Assembly: GCA_030538115.1 (NCBI GenBank)
Contig: JAUNUP010000011.1
Span: 71,673-111,005, forward strand
Direction: 5' to 3'
Length of the DNA stretch: 39,333 bases
Source of the DNA: Dermatophilus congolensis
Lineage (GTDB): Bacteria > Actinomycetota > Actinomycetes > Actinomycetales > Dermatophilaceae
Positions 21,808-31,426 of the stretch are shown here, piece after piece (positions within the stretch are counted from its first letter, which is position 1; each line of letters begins with the position of its first letter). The notes under the pieces are model-generated. The model did not search any database, had not been told where the DNA came from, and saw only the letters and a list, made by a program, of their open reading frames with translations. A program made the position numbers and the translations under genes.

Positions 21808-22146
21808 ATGCAGGGCAATGGAGCCAGCCAGTGTGTCGAGGTCGTCATCACGGGTCCCGTGGGGGAGCAGCTCGTCGGAATCGTCAGCACCCTCGTGAGC
21901 GAGCGGATCATCGCGTGCGGACAGATCGTGCCCCAAGTCCGGTCGGTCTTCCGGTGGGACGGGGCGGTCGCTGACGAGCCCGAATCGCGCGCCCACCTGC
22001 ACACCGTCGCCCACCTCGTGCCCAAGCTCACCCGCCGGGTCCGCGACATGCACCCGTACGACGTGCCGTGCGTCATCGCGATGCCGCTCGTGGGCGGTGA
22101 CGAGGAGTACCTCGCGTGGATCGTCGAAGAAACCACCGGACCCTGA
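21808..22146 (+). CDS. cutA: CutA1-like divalent-cation tolerance protein
   Basis: 112 residues from ATG 21808; ATG 21796 and GTG 21781 are in-frame alternatives. The sequence follows CutA1: VEVVITGPVGEQLVGIVSTLVSERIIACGQIVPQVRSVFRWDG near the N-terminus (the acidic and Cys-containing strand), then AHLHTVAHLVPKLTRRVRDMHPYDVPCVIAMPLVGGDEEYLAWI. This is the trimer-forming beta-alpha fold. The family binds Cu(II) in vitro; its role is debated. A hexamer CATGAT lies 7 nt before the start, with no clear ribosome binding site. Confidence 0.85.
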   Translation: MQGNGASQCVEVVITGPVGEQLVGIVSTLVSERIIACGQIVPQVRSVFRWDGAVADEPESRAHLHTVAHLVPKLTRRVRDMHPYDVPCVIAMPLVGGDEEYLAWIVEETTGP

Positions 22147-22263
22147 CCCGCGTCGGCGCCGCGCAGTCGTGACAGGCGCGGGTCATGACATTTGACCTAT
22201 CGATTACCCCGCAGGTCTGCCTATCGTGGAGAAGACCCGTGCAGGTGATGACAGGGGATTTCG

Positions 22264-22869
22264 ATGACCTGGGAACTCGGCGACGACCGTTCGCCACGCA
22301 AACAGCAGGCACCCTCAGCGCCGCCTGCGCAACCGGCTCGGCCGGCCAACCCGCTGAGTCTGCCGGATGACGTGCAAGACGAGGTGCGTCCCGTCTCCGG
22401 CCAGGTGGTGCACGACGACGGTCGCGGGCTGCCGGTCATCGGAGGCGGTGGACAGGGGCAGGTCGCTCCGGCATCGGGGCAGAGCGTCCAGCCTGCCGAT
22501 TCGCACTCGCTCAACGCCTTCTTCGGTGATGTCAAGCGCACCGGACACTGGGTCGTGCCCCCGAAGACCAGCGCGTTTCTCATGTTCGGCGACATGATGC
22601 TCGACCTGCGCGAGGCCGAGCTGCAGCCCGGCGAGAACCGCATCGAGGTGTTCACCCTGTTCGGAGATCTGCGCGTGATCGTGCCTCCGGGCCTGCGGGT
22701 GGAGAGCCACGGATCGACGATGCTCGGTGACACGAAGGTCGAACTCGGATCCTCGCCGACGCAACCCGGCCCGTACGTGTCGCTGTACGTCTCCGGCGGA
22801 TTCGGCGACGTGAAGATCAAGGCCTTCGAGGTCGGCGAGAAGCCGCCGAAGCGCTGGCGCTGGTTCTGA
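22264..22869 (+). CDS. LiaF C-terminal-like protein with Pro-rich N-terminus
   Basis: 201 residues, ribosome binding site AGGGGA before ATG 22264. Residues 1-80 are a Pro/Gln/Gly-rich disordered region. The rest is a beta-helix-like repeat of FGDVKRTGHW, MFGDMMLDLREAEL, LFGDLRVIVPPGLRV, MLGDTKVEL and GGFGDVKIKA. This is the pattern of the cell-wall-active antibiotic response (LiaF) C-terminal domain. LiaF proteins normally carry membrane helices and tune the LiaRS stress response; here no membrane segment is seen and no LiaRS pair is nearby, so the role is open. It is transcribed towards the DUF3352 gene with a shared terminator between them. Confidence 0.78.
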   Translation: MTWELGDDRSPRKQQAPSAPPAQPARPANPLSLPDDVQDEVRPVSGQVVHDDGRGLPVIGGGGQGQVAPASGQSVQPADSHSLNAFFGDVKRTGHWVVPPKTSAFLMFGDMMLDLREAELQPGENRIEVFTLFGDLRVIVPPGLRVESHGSTMLGDTKVELGSSPTQPGPYVSLYVSGGFGDVKIKAFEVGEKPPKRWRWF

Positions 22870-22870
22870 G

Positions 22871-22918
22871 ACGACGAAGCGGGCCCTCTCCCACCGGAGG
22901 GGGCCCGCTCTGCGTCGT
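22871..22918. terminator. Bidirectional terminator between convergent genes
   Basis: A 14-bp stem (22878-22891 with 22896-22909, one T-G pair) closes on CACC; ACGAC/GTCGT at the ends can extend it. It lies between the stops of the rightward LiaF-like gene and the leftward DUF3352 gene and can serve both. Confidence 0.85.
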
Positions 22919-22921
22919 AGG

Positions 22922-24517
22922 TCAGTTCACCGACAGGCGTAGCGAACCCTTCGACTCTCCGTTGTTCACGGGGCCGTTGACCATGCCGAGGCCCTGCAGG
23001 GACTGCACGAATTCGCGCTGGTCGGCCTCGACCTGGTCGAGGTACTGGCTCTCGAACGCGTCGAGGTCGACGAACAGCACGCCCGCCTGGGTGTTCGGGT
23101 CGGGCACGGTGCGCTGGAAGCCCTGGTTGTCGCTGAGCTTGCCCTGCGGCGACGCGAGCTTGTCGAGGTAGGCGGTGTCGGCGGCGACGATGAGCTTGTC
23201 ACCGACCACCTTGCGCGGCACGTCGCGAGTCGGCGCGTTCGGCACCATGCCGGCCAGCTTCGACTGCACCTGGGTGATGATCGTTTCGGCCTTGGCCGTG
23301 TCGGTGGTCAGGCGGGCTGCCACCTGAACCGGCACGCCTGTGTTGACTGTGCTGAAGTCCTGTTTGGCGACCACGATGTCGAACTGCTTGCCCAGCAGCG
23401 TGCCCAGGTCGTCGGGCAGCTTGATGCCGAGCGCGTCTTCGGCCTGCTTGATGCCGTCTTCGGCGCTCATGCCGGAGGCGTTGAGCACCGACAGCATCGT
23501 CGGCCAATACTGCGTGACGAGCTGCTCGCCACCGGCGAACGAGTACACCGCGCCGGTGTCGCCGGGCAGGTCACCGATGCCGGCCACTGCGGGCACGGTC
23601 GGCTGCGTGACACCGCGCGAGACGGTGCCGACCTCGACGTAGTCGGAGGCGAAGCGCAGGCCGAGCGCCGAACGCCCCGCCATTTGGGCGAGTTCGTCCA
23701 TGGCCGCAGGCGTGGAGCCGGTGTTGAGCGCCTGCATGAGGGCAGGCTGGTCGTACCAGGCCGACGCCACGCCCTCGTCGCCGAGCGCTTTCATGTCGCC
23801 GGTGAAGTTCTCGTTCGCCGCCAGGCGCCCCGCGGCGAGCTGGTCGCGCACCTGCTGCTCGTTGTCCTTGGGCACGATCAGCGCGTACCCATCGGTGTAG
23901 ATACGCACCGACTCCTCGCTGCCGCCGAGGGCCGACGAGCCGGAGACAGCGGTTCCCGGTGCCGCCTTCTCCACCTCGGACTTGGCCTTGTCGACCGCGG
24001 GCTTGGCCGCTGCCTCGAGCTTCTTGAGGCCCTCTTCGGCCTTCGCCTCGTCTTTGACCTCGACCGCCACGATCGGCACCGGCTCGCTGCCGCTACCGGA
24101 GGCGGGCAGCAGGCCGCCGCCGATGCGGTCGCCCAGCCACGGCTCGATGTCGTTGGTGTAGTCGATGTCTTTGAGGTCTGCGTTGTCTTTCTTCATCCAC
24201 TCGAACACGGCCCTCTTCGGGTCGGTGGCGGTGAACGCGGCCTTGGCATCGGGCAGCTTGTCGAGCAGGCGGAACGCCCCGACCTTCTGCGCCGCCGACG
24301 GGTTGAGGTCGACACGCATATACGCGATGGAGGTCGAAGGGATCACGTCTGCCGGCTGCTTGCCGCCCCCCGTGACTCCGTCGAATACGCCTGCCGCGTA
24401 CGCGCCCCCGAGCCCGGCCAGGGCCAGCGCGACGACACCGCCTCCGATGATGAGACCCTTGCTGGACTTGCCTTTGACAGCAGTAGAATTCGCTGTCGGA
24501 GTAGTTGCTTCGGACAT
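22922..24517 (-). CDS. DUF3352-domain membrane-anchored protein
   Basis: 531 residues from ATG 24517, which has GGGAGAAAT upstream; an in-frame ATG at 24550 is less likely. A single transmembrane anchor (about residues 22-45, GLIIGGGVVALALAGLGGAYAAG) is followed by a long extracytoplasmic domain beginning PADVIPSTSIAYMRVDLNPSAAQK, the start of DUF3352. The domain has paired repeats of mixed alpha/beta character: WLGDRIGGGLLP...PIVAVEVKDEAKAEEGL near 120-165 and LGKQFDIVVAKQDF near 375-390. Function is unknown; the family is common in actinobacteria. It is transcribed divergently from the NlpC/P60 hydrolase gene 185 bp away. Confidence 0.85.
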   Translation of the reverse strand: MSEATTPTANSTAVKGKSSKGLIIGGGVVALALAGLGGAYAAGVFDGVTGGGKQPADVIPSTSIAYMRVDLNPSAAQKVGAFRLLDKLPDAKAAFTATDPKRAVFEWMKKDNADLKDIDYTNDIEPWLGDRIGGGLLPASGSGSEPVPIVAVEVKDEAKAEEGLKKLEAAAKPAVDKAKSEVEKAAPGTAVSGSSALGGSEESVRIYTDGYALIVPKDNEQQVRDQLAAGRLAANENFTGDMKALGDEGVASAWYDQPALMQALNTGSTPAAMDELAQMAGRSALGLRFASDYVEVGTVSRGVTQPTVPAVAGIGDLPGDTGAVYSFAGGEQLVTQYWPTMLSVLNASGMSAEDGIKQAEDALGIKLPDDLGTLLGKQFDIVVAKQDFSTVNTGVPVQVAARLTTDTAKAETIITQVQSKLAGMVPNAPTRDVPRKVVGDKLIVAADTAYLDKLASPQGKLSDNQGFQRTVPDPNTQAGVLFVDLDAFESQYLDQVEADQREFVQSLQGLGMVNGPVNNGESKGSLRLSVN

Positions 24518-24702
24518 CTTGAATTTCTCCCCTGTGTGCCGATGGGACACCTGAAGGCGTCACCTGAGTCGACTTACACGTGCAGCCTAGCTAAAGCGGC
24601 TTCATGCACGAGAGACTCAGGTCGACAACGCCGGTGGAGGCGCGGGGGCGCGATCCGGGATCTGGGCGACCCGGTGGTCAGGTAGTCCGTGGAGGAGATT
24701 CG

Positions 24703-25917
24703 ATGTCACGCCGCGCGGGGGTTACGGCCCTCACGACTGCTGTGCTGCTGTTCTCGCAGCCCCTCCCTGCTTCCGCCGAACCGACGCCTGCTCCTTCTCC
24801 CACCTCCGGCGCGTCCAGCAGCGCCAGCACGCCTGCCGCGACGCCCACCGCGACTCCTTCGCTGACACCCGACGGCAGTGGCCGCATCGAAGACGTGCTG
24901 GCACGTCAGCAGCAGTTGACCGTCGAATTGCAGGCCGCCCAGGCCCGGCTCGACGCCGCGGAGGCCGAGGCCGGCCTCGCCGCGGAGGCGTACAACAAGG
25001 CCCGCACCGAGCAGCAGGCTGCGGCCAAGGCGCTCGCGGCCGCGAAGAAGGCGGCTGCCGACGCGAAGGCCGCCAGCACGAAGGCGACGAGCAGGGTCAA
25101 CCAGCTCGCCGCCACCCTGTACATGGCGGGTCCAGACCTGTCGGGTCTGAAATTTCTGCTCGGCTCCGAGTCGCCGGACCAGTTGATCCGCCGCGCCGCG
25201 GGGCTCGAGGCGGTCGCCGACTACCGCGACCGCAGCGCCGATCAGGCAGCGGTTGCGGCGACCAAGGCCGCCCAGGCCCAGTCGGCTGCGGCCCGCGCCG
25301 AGCTCAAGGCTCGTCAAGCCACCGCGGCGGCCGACCGCGCGCGTCAGAAGGCACAGGCCGCGGCCGACGCGATGGAGGCCGAGGCGACCGCCATCCAGAC
25401 ACAACAGAACACCCTGCTCACCGAGCTTGCCTCCCTGCGCAAGACGAGCGTCGAGGCGGAGGTCGAGCGCCTCATCCTCGCCGGTGAGAGCGCCGCCCGC
25501 GCACGGGTGCTCGCCGAGAAGACCTTCGACGGCGGCAACCTGCCTGCCCCCGACTCGCGCGGCGCCGCGACCGCGATCGAGTTCGCCAAGGCGCAACTCG
25601 GCAAGCCGTACCTGTGGGGAGGCGAGGGGCCAGAATCGTGGGACTGCTCCGGCCTGACCCAGGCGGCCTGGGGCGCCTCCGGCAAGCGGCTCACGCACTA
25701 CACCGGCAACCAGTGGCAAGAGACCAAGCGGGTCGCCATCGCCGACCTCGCCCCCGGTGACCTGGTCTTCTTCGGCAAGAACCCCGACTCGATCCACCAC
25801 GTCGGCCTGTACGTCGGCAACGGCATGATGATCGAGGCGCCCCGCACCGGCCTCAACGTGCGCTACGCCTCGATCTACCGCAGCTCGCTGATGACCTACG
25901 GAGGACGCATCGGCTGA
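24703..25917 (+). CDS. Secreted NlpC/P60 peptidoglycan hydrolase with coiled coil
   Basis: 404 residues from ATG 24703 after GGAGGAG. Layout: signal peptide (to ...PASAEP), Pro/Thr/Ser-rich linker, a long Ala/Gln/Lys coiled coil (about 60-280), then the NlpC/P60 domain (about 290-404). Active-site residues are Cys315 in WDCSGLTQAAW, His in SIHHVGLYVGNGMMIEAPRTG, and the YLWGGEGP entry. This is the RipA-like layout, in which the coiled coil inhibits or recruits the hydrolase until cell division. It would cut D-Glu-to-diamino acid bonds in peptidoglycan stems. It is probably expressed alone. Confidence 0.9.
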   Translation: MSRRAGVTALTTAVLLFSQPLPASAEPTPAPSPTSGASSSASTPAATPTATPSLTPDGSGRIEDVLARQQQLTVELQAAQARLDAAEAEAGLAAEAYNKARTEQQAAAKALAAAKKAAADAKAASTKATSRVNQLAATLYMAGPDLSGLKFLLGSESPDQLIRRAAGLEAVADYRDRSADQAAVAATKAAQAQSAAARAELKARQATAAADRARQKAQAAADAMEAEATAIQTQQNTLLTELASLRKTSVEAEVERLILAGESAARARVLAEKTFDGGNLPAPDSRGAATAIEFAKAQLGKPYLWGGEGPESWDCSGLTQAAWGASGKRLTHYTGNQWQETKRVAIADLAPGDLVFFGKNPDSIHHVGLYVGNGMMIEAPRTGLNVRYASIYRSSLMTYGGRIG

Positions 25918-25960
25918 GGCCGATAGCGCCCGACCATCCGGAGGCGCCGACGAGAGCTGA

Positions 25961-25966
25961 CAAGAT
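25961..25966 (+). promoter_or_regulatory. Possible -10 of a leaderless transcript
   Basis: CAAGAT sits 6 nt before the ATG at 25973, with no ribosome binding site. The match to TANNNT is partial. Confidence 0.35.
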
Positions 25967-25972
25967 CGGTGC

Positions 25973-28900
25973 ATGAGCGGCCGGAGTCTGGATTCGTCGG
26001 GTTCGCACGATCTCGAAGCGCTCCTGCGCGCGCTGGATCAGGCCGGTGTCGAAGCCGATGCGTCGTCGCGGCGCCTGGCCGAGTACGCCTACGACGCCTC
26101 CAATTACCGTGTACTGCCGCTGGCGGTCGCCTTTCCTCGCGACGCGGGGCAGGTGCGGGATGCCGTGCTGGCGTGTCGGGCGGCGGGAGTGGCGATCGTG
26201 CCCCGCGGAGGCGGAACGGGCATGGCGGGCAACGCGATCGGCGCAGGGCTGGTGCTCGATCTGTCGCGGTACATGACCGCTGTTGGCGAGGTGGATACGG
26301 CCCGCGGCACGGTCGCTATCGAGCCGGGCGTGGTGCTGTCGGAGCTGACCGCGCACGTCGAGACCGCGACGCAGGGGCGGTTCTCGTTCGCGCCCGACCC
26401 CTCTTCTCGTAACCGCGCCACGGTGGGCGGTGCGATCGGCAACGATGCGTGCGGCAACCATTCGGTGCGCTACGGCCGCACGAGCCACCACGTACACGAA
26501 CTCGACCTCGTCACCTCCGACGGGGCGATGCTCACGGCAACCCAAGCAGACTTGCGGGCCAGTGATCCGAACGATTCGCACTCCGTGCGCCGCGCCGCAG
26601 AGATCACCGAGCAACTCACCGACCTGGCCGACCGGCACCGGGGAACTCTGCGCGTCGAACTCGGACGTATCGCCCGCCAGGTGAGCGGCTACGCCCTGCA
26701 CCATTTGCTCCCGGAGAACGGATTCGACGTGGTGCGAGCGCTCGTCGGCTCCGAGGGCACGTGCGCGGTCGTGGTTGGCGCTCGGATGAAGCTCGTGCCC
26801 AAGCCTGCGAGCGCTCTGCTCGTGTGCCTCGGCTACGCCGACGTGGTCGACGCGGCTCGCGACGTGACGACGATTCTCGAGTACGACCCAGCAGCGGTCG
26901 AGGGTATAGACGACCTCATCCTTGCGACCATGCGGTGGCGCCGCGGCCCCGATGCCGTGGTCGGCATGCCGCGCGGGTCGGCCTGGTTGTACGTCGACCT
27001 CGACGGAGACGCTCCGGCCCAGGTGCGGGCTCGCGCCGACGACCTCATCGCGCGGCTCACGGAGGCGGGCCGCCTGGTCGAGGGCAAGGTCGTGCCCGAT
27101 CCCGTCGAGCGTGCCGTGCTCTGGCGGGTGCGTGAAGACGGAGCCGGGCTCTCGTCGCGGCTCGCTCCGGGCCTGGTCAGCGGGCGCCCGGAGTCGTGGC
27201 CGGGCTGGGAGGACTCCGCTGTCGCGCCGGAGAACCTCGCTGCCTACCTGGCCGATTTCAGGGCGTTGCTCACCGACTTCGGCCTCGACGGCGTCATGTA
27301 CGGACACTTCGGTGCCGGCTGCATGCACGTGCGCATCAACTTCGACCTGCGCTCGCCAGAGGGGATCGACACATTCCGTCGGTACCTCACCGCTGCAGCA
27401 GAACTCGTCGTGCGCCACGGCGGCTCGCTCTCGGGTGAGCACGGCGACGGACGCGCCCGCTCCGCGCTGCTGCCGATCATGTACTCGCCCGAGATGATGC
27501 GGGCCTTCGCGGAATTCAAGGCCATCTGGGATCCGACGGGGCTGCTCAACCCGAACCACATCGTCGACCCGGTCGACCCTGCCTCCGACCTCGCCCTCGA
27601 CGGTGTGCCGCGTCGCGACTGGACGACCGAAATCACTTTCGGCGAGCGCCGGCAGGAGACGCCAGAAGCGCAGGTCAGCACATTCGTGGAGGCGGCGCAA
27701 TCGTGTATCGGGGTGGGGCGGTGCCGCACGAGCAGCGTCGGCGTGATGTGCCCGAGCTATCGGGCCACGCGCGACGAGAAGGACTCCACGCGAGGCCGGG
27801 CGCGGGTGCTGCAAGAGATGATCCGTACCGCGCCGAGCATCCCGCAGGGCTGGCGCAGCGACGACGTGCGCGATGCCCTCGACCTGTGCCTCTCGTGCAA
27901 GGCGTGCTCGACCGACTGTCCGGTTGGTGTCGACATGTCGGCGCTGAAGTCGGAGTTCTACCACCACTACTACGAGGGGTGCCGTCGACCGGCCTCGCAC
28001 GAAACCCTGGGGCGCCTACCCGAATGGCTGGCCCTGGCCGGCCGCCTCGACAAGGCCACCGGCGGTCGTGCGCTAGCCGCGGCGAACGCGCTGGTCACAG
28101 GGGCTCCCCGCTCATTGCTCTCGGCTGCGATGCGTGTCGCCGGTCTCACCGACCGGCGCTCGCTGCCTCCGTTCGCTCCGGCCGACGCGTGGATCGCAGA
28201 GGCGAGGCGAGCAGGGGTCTCGCGCCCCCGCTCCGGCCACGGCGACGTGTTGCTCCTCACCGACACGTTCACCCGAGCCTTCCGGCCGCACCTCGCGGGC
28301 GCGGCGGGGGCCGTTCTGGCGGGTGTCGACGCCGGTCGCGCTGTCGAGGCAGCTCCCGATGTCTGCTGCGGCCTGACGTACATCAGCACAGGCAGGCTCG
28401 ATGAGGCCAAGCGACGGCTCACCCACGCGGCGGCAGCGCTCGATGTGGACGGCGACACGCGCCCCATCGTCGTCGTCGAGCCGTCGTGCGCTGCGGCGCT
28501 GCGACACGACCTCCCGCGACTCGTCCACAGTGACCAGGCACGACGCGTCGCGGAGCGGGTGCGCAGCTTCGCCGTCGAGGTCGCCGACATGGCAGCGGAG
28601 GGGCGTCTCGCCCAGCCCGCGCACCCCCTCCCCGAGGAGGTCGTCGTACAAGGCCACTGCCACGAATACGCAACGTTCGGCCCGACCACGCAGAAGCGGG
28701 CGATCGACGCCGCCGGGTCGGTCAGGGCGCCGGTGATCCGCGAGGCAGTCGGCTGCTGCGGTGTGGCGGGCAACTTCGGCTTCGAGGCCGAGCACTACGA
28801 GGTGTCCGTCAAGGTGGCCGAGCAGGCGCTGATTCCGGCGATCGAGGGTTCGGCCTCCGACGCGCCGGTGCTCACCGACGGCTTCTCGTGCGCGATGCAG

Positions 28901-28975
28901 GTCGACCACGTCGCCCCGGGCCGTCGCGCGCTACATCTGGCAGAAATGCTCGACCCCCGGCCCTCGTCGATGTGA
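25973..28975 (+). CDS. FAD-binding and Fe-S-binding dehydrogenase (D-lactate/glycolate type)
   Basis: 1000 residues, a fusion of flavin and Fe-S parts. Residues about 45-185 are the FAD-binding-4 domain (IVPRGGGTGMAGNAIG, NRATVGGAIGNDACGNHSVRYG). About 220-530 is the FAD-oxidase C domain (HFGAGCMHVRINFDL, SGEHGDGRARSALLP). Two Cys clusters follow: CIGVGRCRTSSVGVMCPSY near 577 and CLSCKACSTDCPVG near 639, the second a good 4Fe-4S ligand set. The C-terminal third holds Cys-rich CCG-type segments (DVCCGLTY, GCCGVAGNFGFE). It should oxidise a 2-hydroxyacid such as D-lactate and pass electrons to the quinone pool at the membrane. A terminator overlaps its stop. Confidence 0.9.
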   Translation: MSGRSLDSSGSHDLEALLRALDQAGVEADASSRRLAEYAYDASNYRVLPLAVAFPRDAGQVRDAVLACRAAGVAIVPRGGGTGMAGNAIGAGLVLDLSRYMTAVGEVDTARGTVAIEPGVVLSELTAHVETATQGRFSFAPDPSSRNRATVGGAIGNDACGNHSVRYGRTSHHVHELDLVTSDGAMLTATQADLRASDPNDSHSVRRAAEITEQLTDLADRHRGTLRVELGRIARQVSGYALHHLLPENGFDVVRALVGSEGTCAVVVGARMKLVPKPASALLVCLGYADVVDAARDVTTILEYDPAAVEGIDDLILATMRWRRGPDAVVGMPRGSAWLYVDLDGDAPAQVRARADDLIARLTEAGRLVEGKVVPDPVERAVLWRVREDGAGLSSRLAPGLVSGRPESWPGWEDSAVAPENLAAYLADFRALLTDFGLDGVMYGHFGAGCMHVRINFDLRSPEGIDTFRRYLTAAAELVVRHGGSLSGEHGDGRARSALLPIMYSPEMMRAFAEFKAIWDPTGLLNPNHIVDPVDPASDLALDGVPRRDWTTEITFGERRQETPEAQVSTFVEAAQSCIGVGRCRTSSVGVMCPSYRATRDEKDSTRGRARVLQEMIRTAPSIPQGWRSDDVRDALDLCLSCKACSTDCPVGVDMSALKSEFYHHYYEGCRRPASHETLGRLPEWLALAGRLDKATGGRALAAANALVTGAPRSLLSAAMRVAGLTDRRSLPPFAPADAWIAEARRAGVSRPRSGHGDVLLLTDTFTRAFRPHLAGAAGAVLAGVDAGRAVEAAPDVCCGLTYISTGRLDEAKRRLTHAAAALDVDGDTRPIVVVEPSCAAALRHDLPRLVHSDQARRVAERVRSFAVEVADMAAEGRLAQPAHPLPEEVVVQGHCHEYATFGPTTQKRAIDAAGSVRAPVIREAVGCCGVAGNFGFEAEHYEVSVKVAEQALIPAIEGSASDAPVLTDGFSCAMQVDHVAPGRRALHLAEMLDPRPSSM

Positions 28976-28989
28976 CGAGCCGGGGGTCG
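28951..28989. terminator. Terminator overlapping the dehydrogenase stop codon
   Basis: A 16-bp stem with a 2-nt bulge pairs CGACCCCCGG and CTCGT with ACGAG and CCGGGGGTCG. The TGA stop (28973-28975) starts in its loop. It separates the dehydrogenase from the convergent pyrophosphatase and is likely to work in both directions. Confidence 0.75.
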
Positions 28990-29011
28990 TAGCCTGGCGG
29001 ATCAGCGTCTG

Positions 29012-29584
29012 TCAGTCGTTGGGGACTGCGTGGGTGGGGGAGCTCGGGGTCGGCTTCAGCGGGTTGTGGAAGTCTTCGTCGACCGCGCGCTGGAACGCCT
29101 CGCGGATGACCCGCTCGGCCGTCTCCTTGTCAGCCCAATGCGCGCCTTCGACCGACTTGCCGGGCTCAAGGTCCTTGTAGGTCTCGAAGAAGTGCTGGAT
29201 CTCGAGGCGGTCGAATTCGCTGATGTCCTCGAGCTTCTGGCGGTGCATCGCACGCGGGTCCTTGGCCGGGACGCACAGGATCTTGTCATCGCCGCCGGCC
29301 TCGTCGCGCATGTGGAACATGCCGATGGCGCGGGCCTGGATGAGAACACCGGGGAAGGTCGGCTGGTCGAGCAGCACGAGCGCGTCGAGCGGGTCGCCGT
29401 CTTCACCGAGGGTGTCTTCGATGTAGCCGTAGTCGCTCGGGTACTGCGTCGAGGTGAACAGCATGCGGTCGAGACGGATGCGGCCCGTCTCGTGGTCGAC
29501 CTCGTACTTGTTGCGCTGGCCCTTCGGAATCTCGACTGTGACGTCGAAGAACAGGGGCTCCTCGTTGCTCTGTGCGCTGTTCAT
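29012..29584 (-). CDS. ppa: Inorganic pyrophosphatase (family I)
   Basis: 190 residues, AAGGAG ribosome binding site before ATG 29584. Family I motifs in order: [24 protein letters not shown] (with the substrate Glu/Lys/Arg), [25 protein letters not shown] (the metal-binding DGDPLD), [23 protein letters not shown] and [12 protein letters not shown]. It hydrolyses pyrophosphate to drive biosynthesis. Homologues are ~160-175 residues; the extra C-terminal [12 protein letters not shown] tail is a modest extension. It is divergent from dacB, the usual actinobacterial arrangement. Confidence 0.95.
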   Translation of the reverse strand: MNSAQSNEEPLFFDVTVEIPKGQRNKYEVDHETGRIRLDRMLFTSTQYPSDYGYIEDTLGEDGDPLDALVLLDQPTFPGVLIQARAIGMFHMRDEAGGDDKILCVPAKDPRAMHRQKLEDISEFDRLEIQHFFETYKDLEPGKSVEGAHWADKETAERVIREAFQRAVDEDFHNPLKPTPSSPTHAVPND

Positions 29585-29760
29585 GACGCGGGGGACTCCT
29601 TCATCACGGGCGATACGACGGATCGTCGGCTGGCGTGCGACGGCATCGCGCCGACGCAGATACGTTCCACGAGCCTACCTGTCGGCGACATTGCCACGGG
29701 CGCATCGGCTGGGATTACCGGCATTCGGCGCACCCGGGCGCGGATACCGAGGCGAGCGGC

Positions 29761-29766
29761 TACCGT
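29761..29766 (+). promoter_or_regulatory. Likely -10 of the dacB operon
   Basis: TACCGT lies 75 bp before the dacB GTG, giving a ~69-nt leader. The same hexamer precedes the gene starting at 5679 and, at a similar distance, ftsH. The -35 is not clear. Confidence 0.35.
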
Positions 29767-29841
29767 ACGGCACTCTGGTCGAAAGGAGTTCGCGAGAGCC
29801 GCGACAGGCTGTGACGTAGTGAAGACGCGGTAGAGGAGACG

Positions 29842-31386
29842 GTGTACGTGCGACGGATGACGGCTGCGGTTGCCGCGGTCCTGGCCGTCGGTGTGCTCGG
29901 CTACCCCGTGCTCGACGCGCTCGACATGGCGCCGGGCGTGCTCACCAGCGACTGGTCGAGGGGCAGCGCGGTACCGAAGACGGAGGTCGTGCAGGCGGCC
30001 CATCCGCTCGGCCAAGCCGGAGGCGGCGCGGCCGCCGACGGTGCCGGGCAGATCCACGAGCCGGTTCTCGACCCGAAGGCGCCCGTGCCGATCCCGGCAG
30101 TGCTCGCCGCGCGCCTGAAGCCACTGCTGGAGGCGCCCGTGCTCGGGGCTGCACCGGGAGCAATGGTCGTCGACGCGGCCACCGGAAAACCGCTGCTCAC
30201 GATACGTGCCGACGTGCCACGCACCCCGGCCTCGACGGCGAAGGTGCTCACGGCCGCCGCCGTGGCCGTGCAGACCGACCTCAAGGCATCCCGGCACACG
30301 CGGGTACTGGCGGGAGCCGCGCCCAACACACTCGTTCTCGTAGCCGACGGCGACACGCTGCTCGCCCGAGGCAAGGGCAACCCCTACGCCACGGCGGGCC
30401 ACGCCGGGCTCGCCGACCTGGCCGCCGCGACGGCGAAAGCCCTCGGCGCCCAGACTGCCAGGCCAGGGCAGCAGGCGAAGGGCCCGTACACGCTTCTGCT
30501 CGACGACCGGATCGCGCCCGGCCCGCCCCTCGCCCCCGCCTGGGAGAGAGTGGACGTCGCAGCGGGGCTCACGGGGCCCGTCACGATGATCGGCCTGACC
30601 GACGATCGGGCGCTGCCGGGCAAGCCCGCCTCCGCGGACCCGGCGATGACGGCGGCGATCGCGTTCCGTGAGGCGTTGCGCCAGGCCAAGATTCCGGTGA
30701 ACGATGCCGTCACACGCCTCCCGGCGCGCGGAGCCCCGAAACAAGGTGCCGAGCTGGCGCAGGTCGCTTCGGCTCCGGTCTCCGACATGCTTACGCTCGC
30801 CCTCGCCGAGAGCGACAACGCCCTCACGGAGGTCGTTGCGCGCCGGGCGTTCGCGGGCCGCGAGGTCGCTCCGACCTTCGAGGGCGCGGGCGGCTTCGTC
30901 GTACAGACGCTGCAAACCCTGGGGGTGCCGACCGAGAGGCTGACGCTGCGTGACACCAGCGGGCTGACCCGCGGATCCACCGCCTCGGTGCGCACGATCA
31001 CCGCGACCACCGAACTCGCGGCCCGCGGCACCCTCCCCGAGTTCACCCGCGTCATCGCAGGCCTACCGGTCGCGGGACTGAGCGGCACATTGTTCGACCG
31101 TTTCGAAGCTCCGGCCGCCAGTGCGGGGCGCGGAGTGGTGCGGGGCAAGTCCGGCACTCTCACGGGCGTGGGTGGGCTGACCGGCACCGTCGTGAACACC
31201 TCGGGTCGCCTGCTCGTCTACACGGTCCTCGCCGACGCGGCTCCCGCCGGAGCGACCCTCGCCACGAGAGCCGCCCTGGATGCGGTGGTCGCCGAGATCG
31301 CCGCGTGCCGGTGTGACACGCCCGACCCCTCCGCTTCCGTGAGAGGGATCCCGAACCCGCTGCAGGCGAGCGAGGCCGTCCGCTAG
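29842..31386 (+). CDS. dacB: D-alanyl-D-alanine carboxypeptidase/endopeptidase, PBP4 type (S13)
   Basis: 514 residues from GTG 29842 after GAGGAGA. An N-terminal hydrophobic anchor or signal (AAVAAVLAVGVLGYPVLDAL) is followed by the S13 peptidase. Penicillin-binding motifs: S-x-x-K as STAK at residue 131, SDN at 324 in LAESDNALTEV, and KSG at 436 in VRGKSGTLTGVGG. It trims or cleaves peptidoglycan stem peptides outside the membrane. It heads the run of cell-growth genes that follows. Confidence 0.92.
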   Translation: MYVRRMTAAVAAVLAVGVLGYPVLDALDMAPGVLTSDWSRGSAVPKTEVVQAAHPLGQAGGGAAADGAGQIHEPVLDPKAPVPIPAVLAARLKPLLEAPVLGAAPGAMVVDAATGKPLLTIRADVPRTPASTAKVLTAAAVAVQTDLKASRHTRVLAGAAPNTLVLVADGDTLLARGKGNPYATAGHAGLADLAAATAKALGAQTARPGQQAKGPYTLLLDDRIAPGPPLAPAWERVDVAAGLTGPVTMIGLTDDRALPGKPASADPAMTAAIAFREALRQAKIPVNDAVTRLPARGAPKQGAELAQVASAPVSDMLTLALAESDNALTEVVARRAFAGREVAPTFEGAGGFVVQTLQTLGVPTERLTLRDTSGLTRGSTASVRTITATTELAARGTLPEFTRVIAGLPVAGLSGTLFDRFEAPAASAGRGVVRGKSGTLTGVGGLTGTVVNTSGRLLVYTVLADAAPAGATLATRAALDAVVAEIAACRCDTPDPSASVRGIPNPLQASEAVR

Positions 31387-31426
31387 ACGCCCGCAACTCG
31401 CCTGGTTGCACCGGCCGGTTACGTGC

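Noticed and set aside
19746..21974. 742-residue plus-strand frame opposite the patatin gene
   Set aside because: Arg/His/Gln-rich antisense translation with no recognisable domain; the patatin motifs are on the minus strand.
25853..28000. 715-residue minus-strand frame opposite the FAD/Fe-S dehydrogenase
   Set aside because: Antisense artefact of GC-rich codons; the plus-strand protein has clear cofactor motifs.
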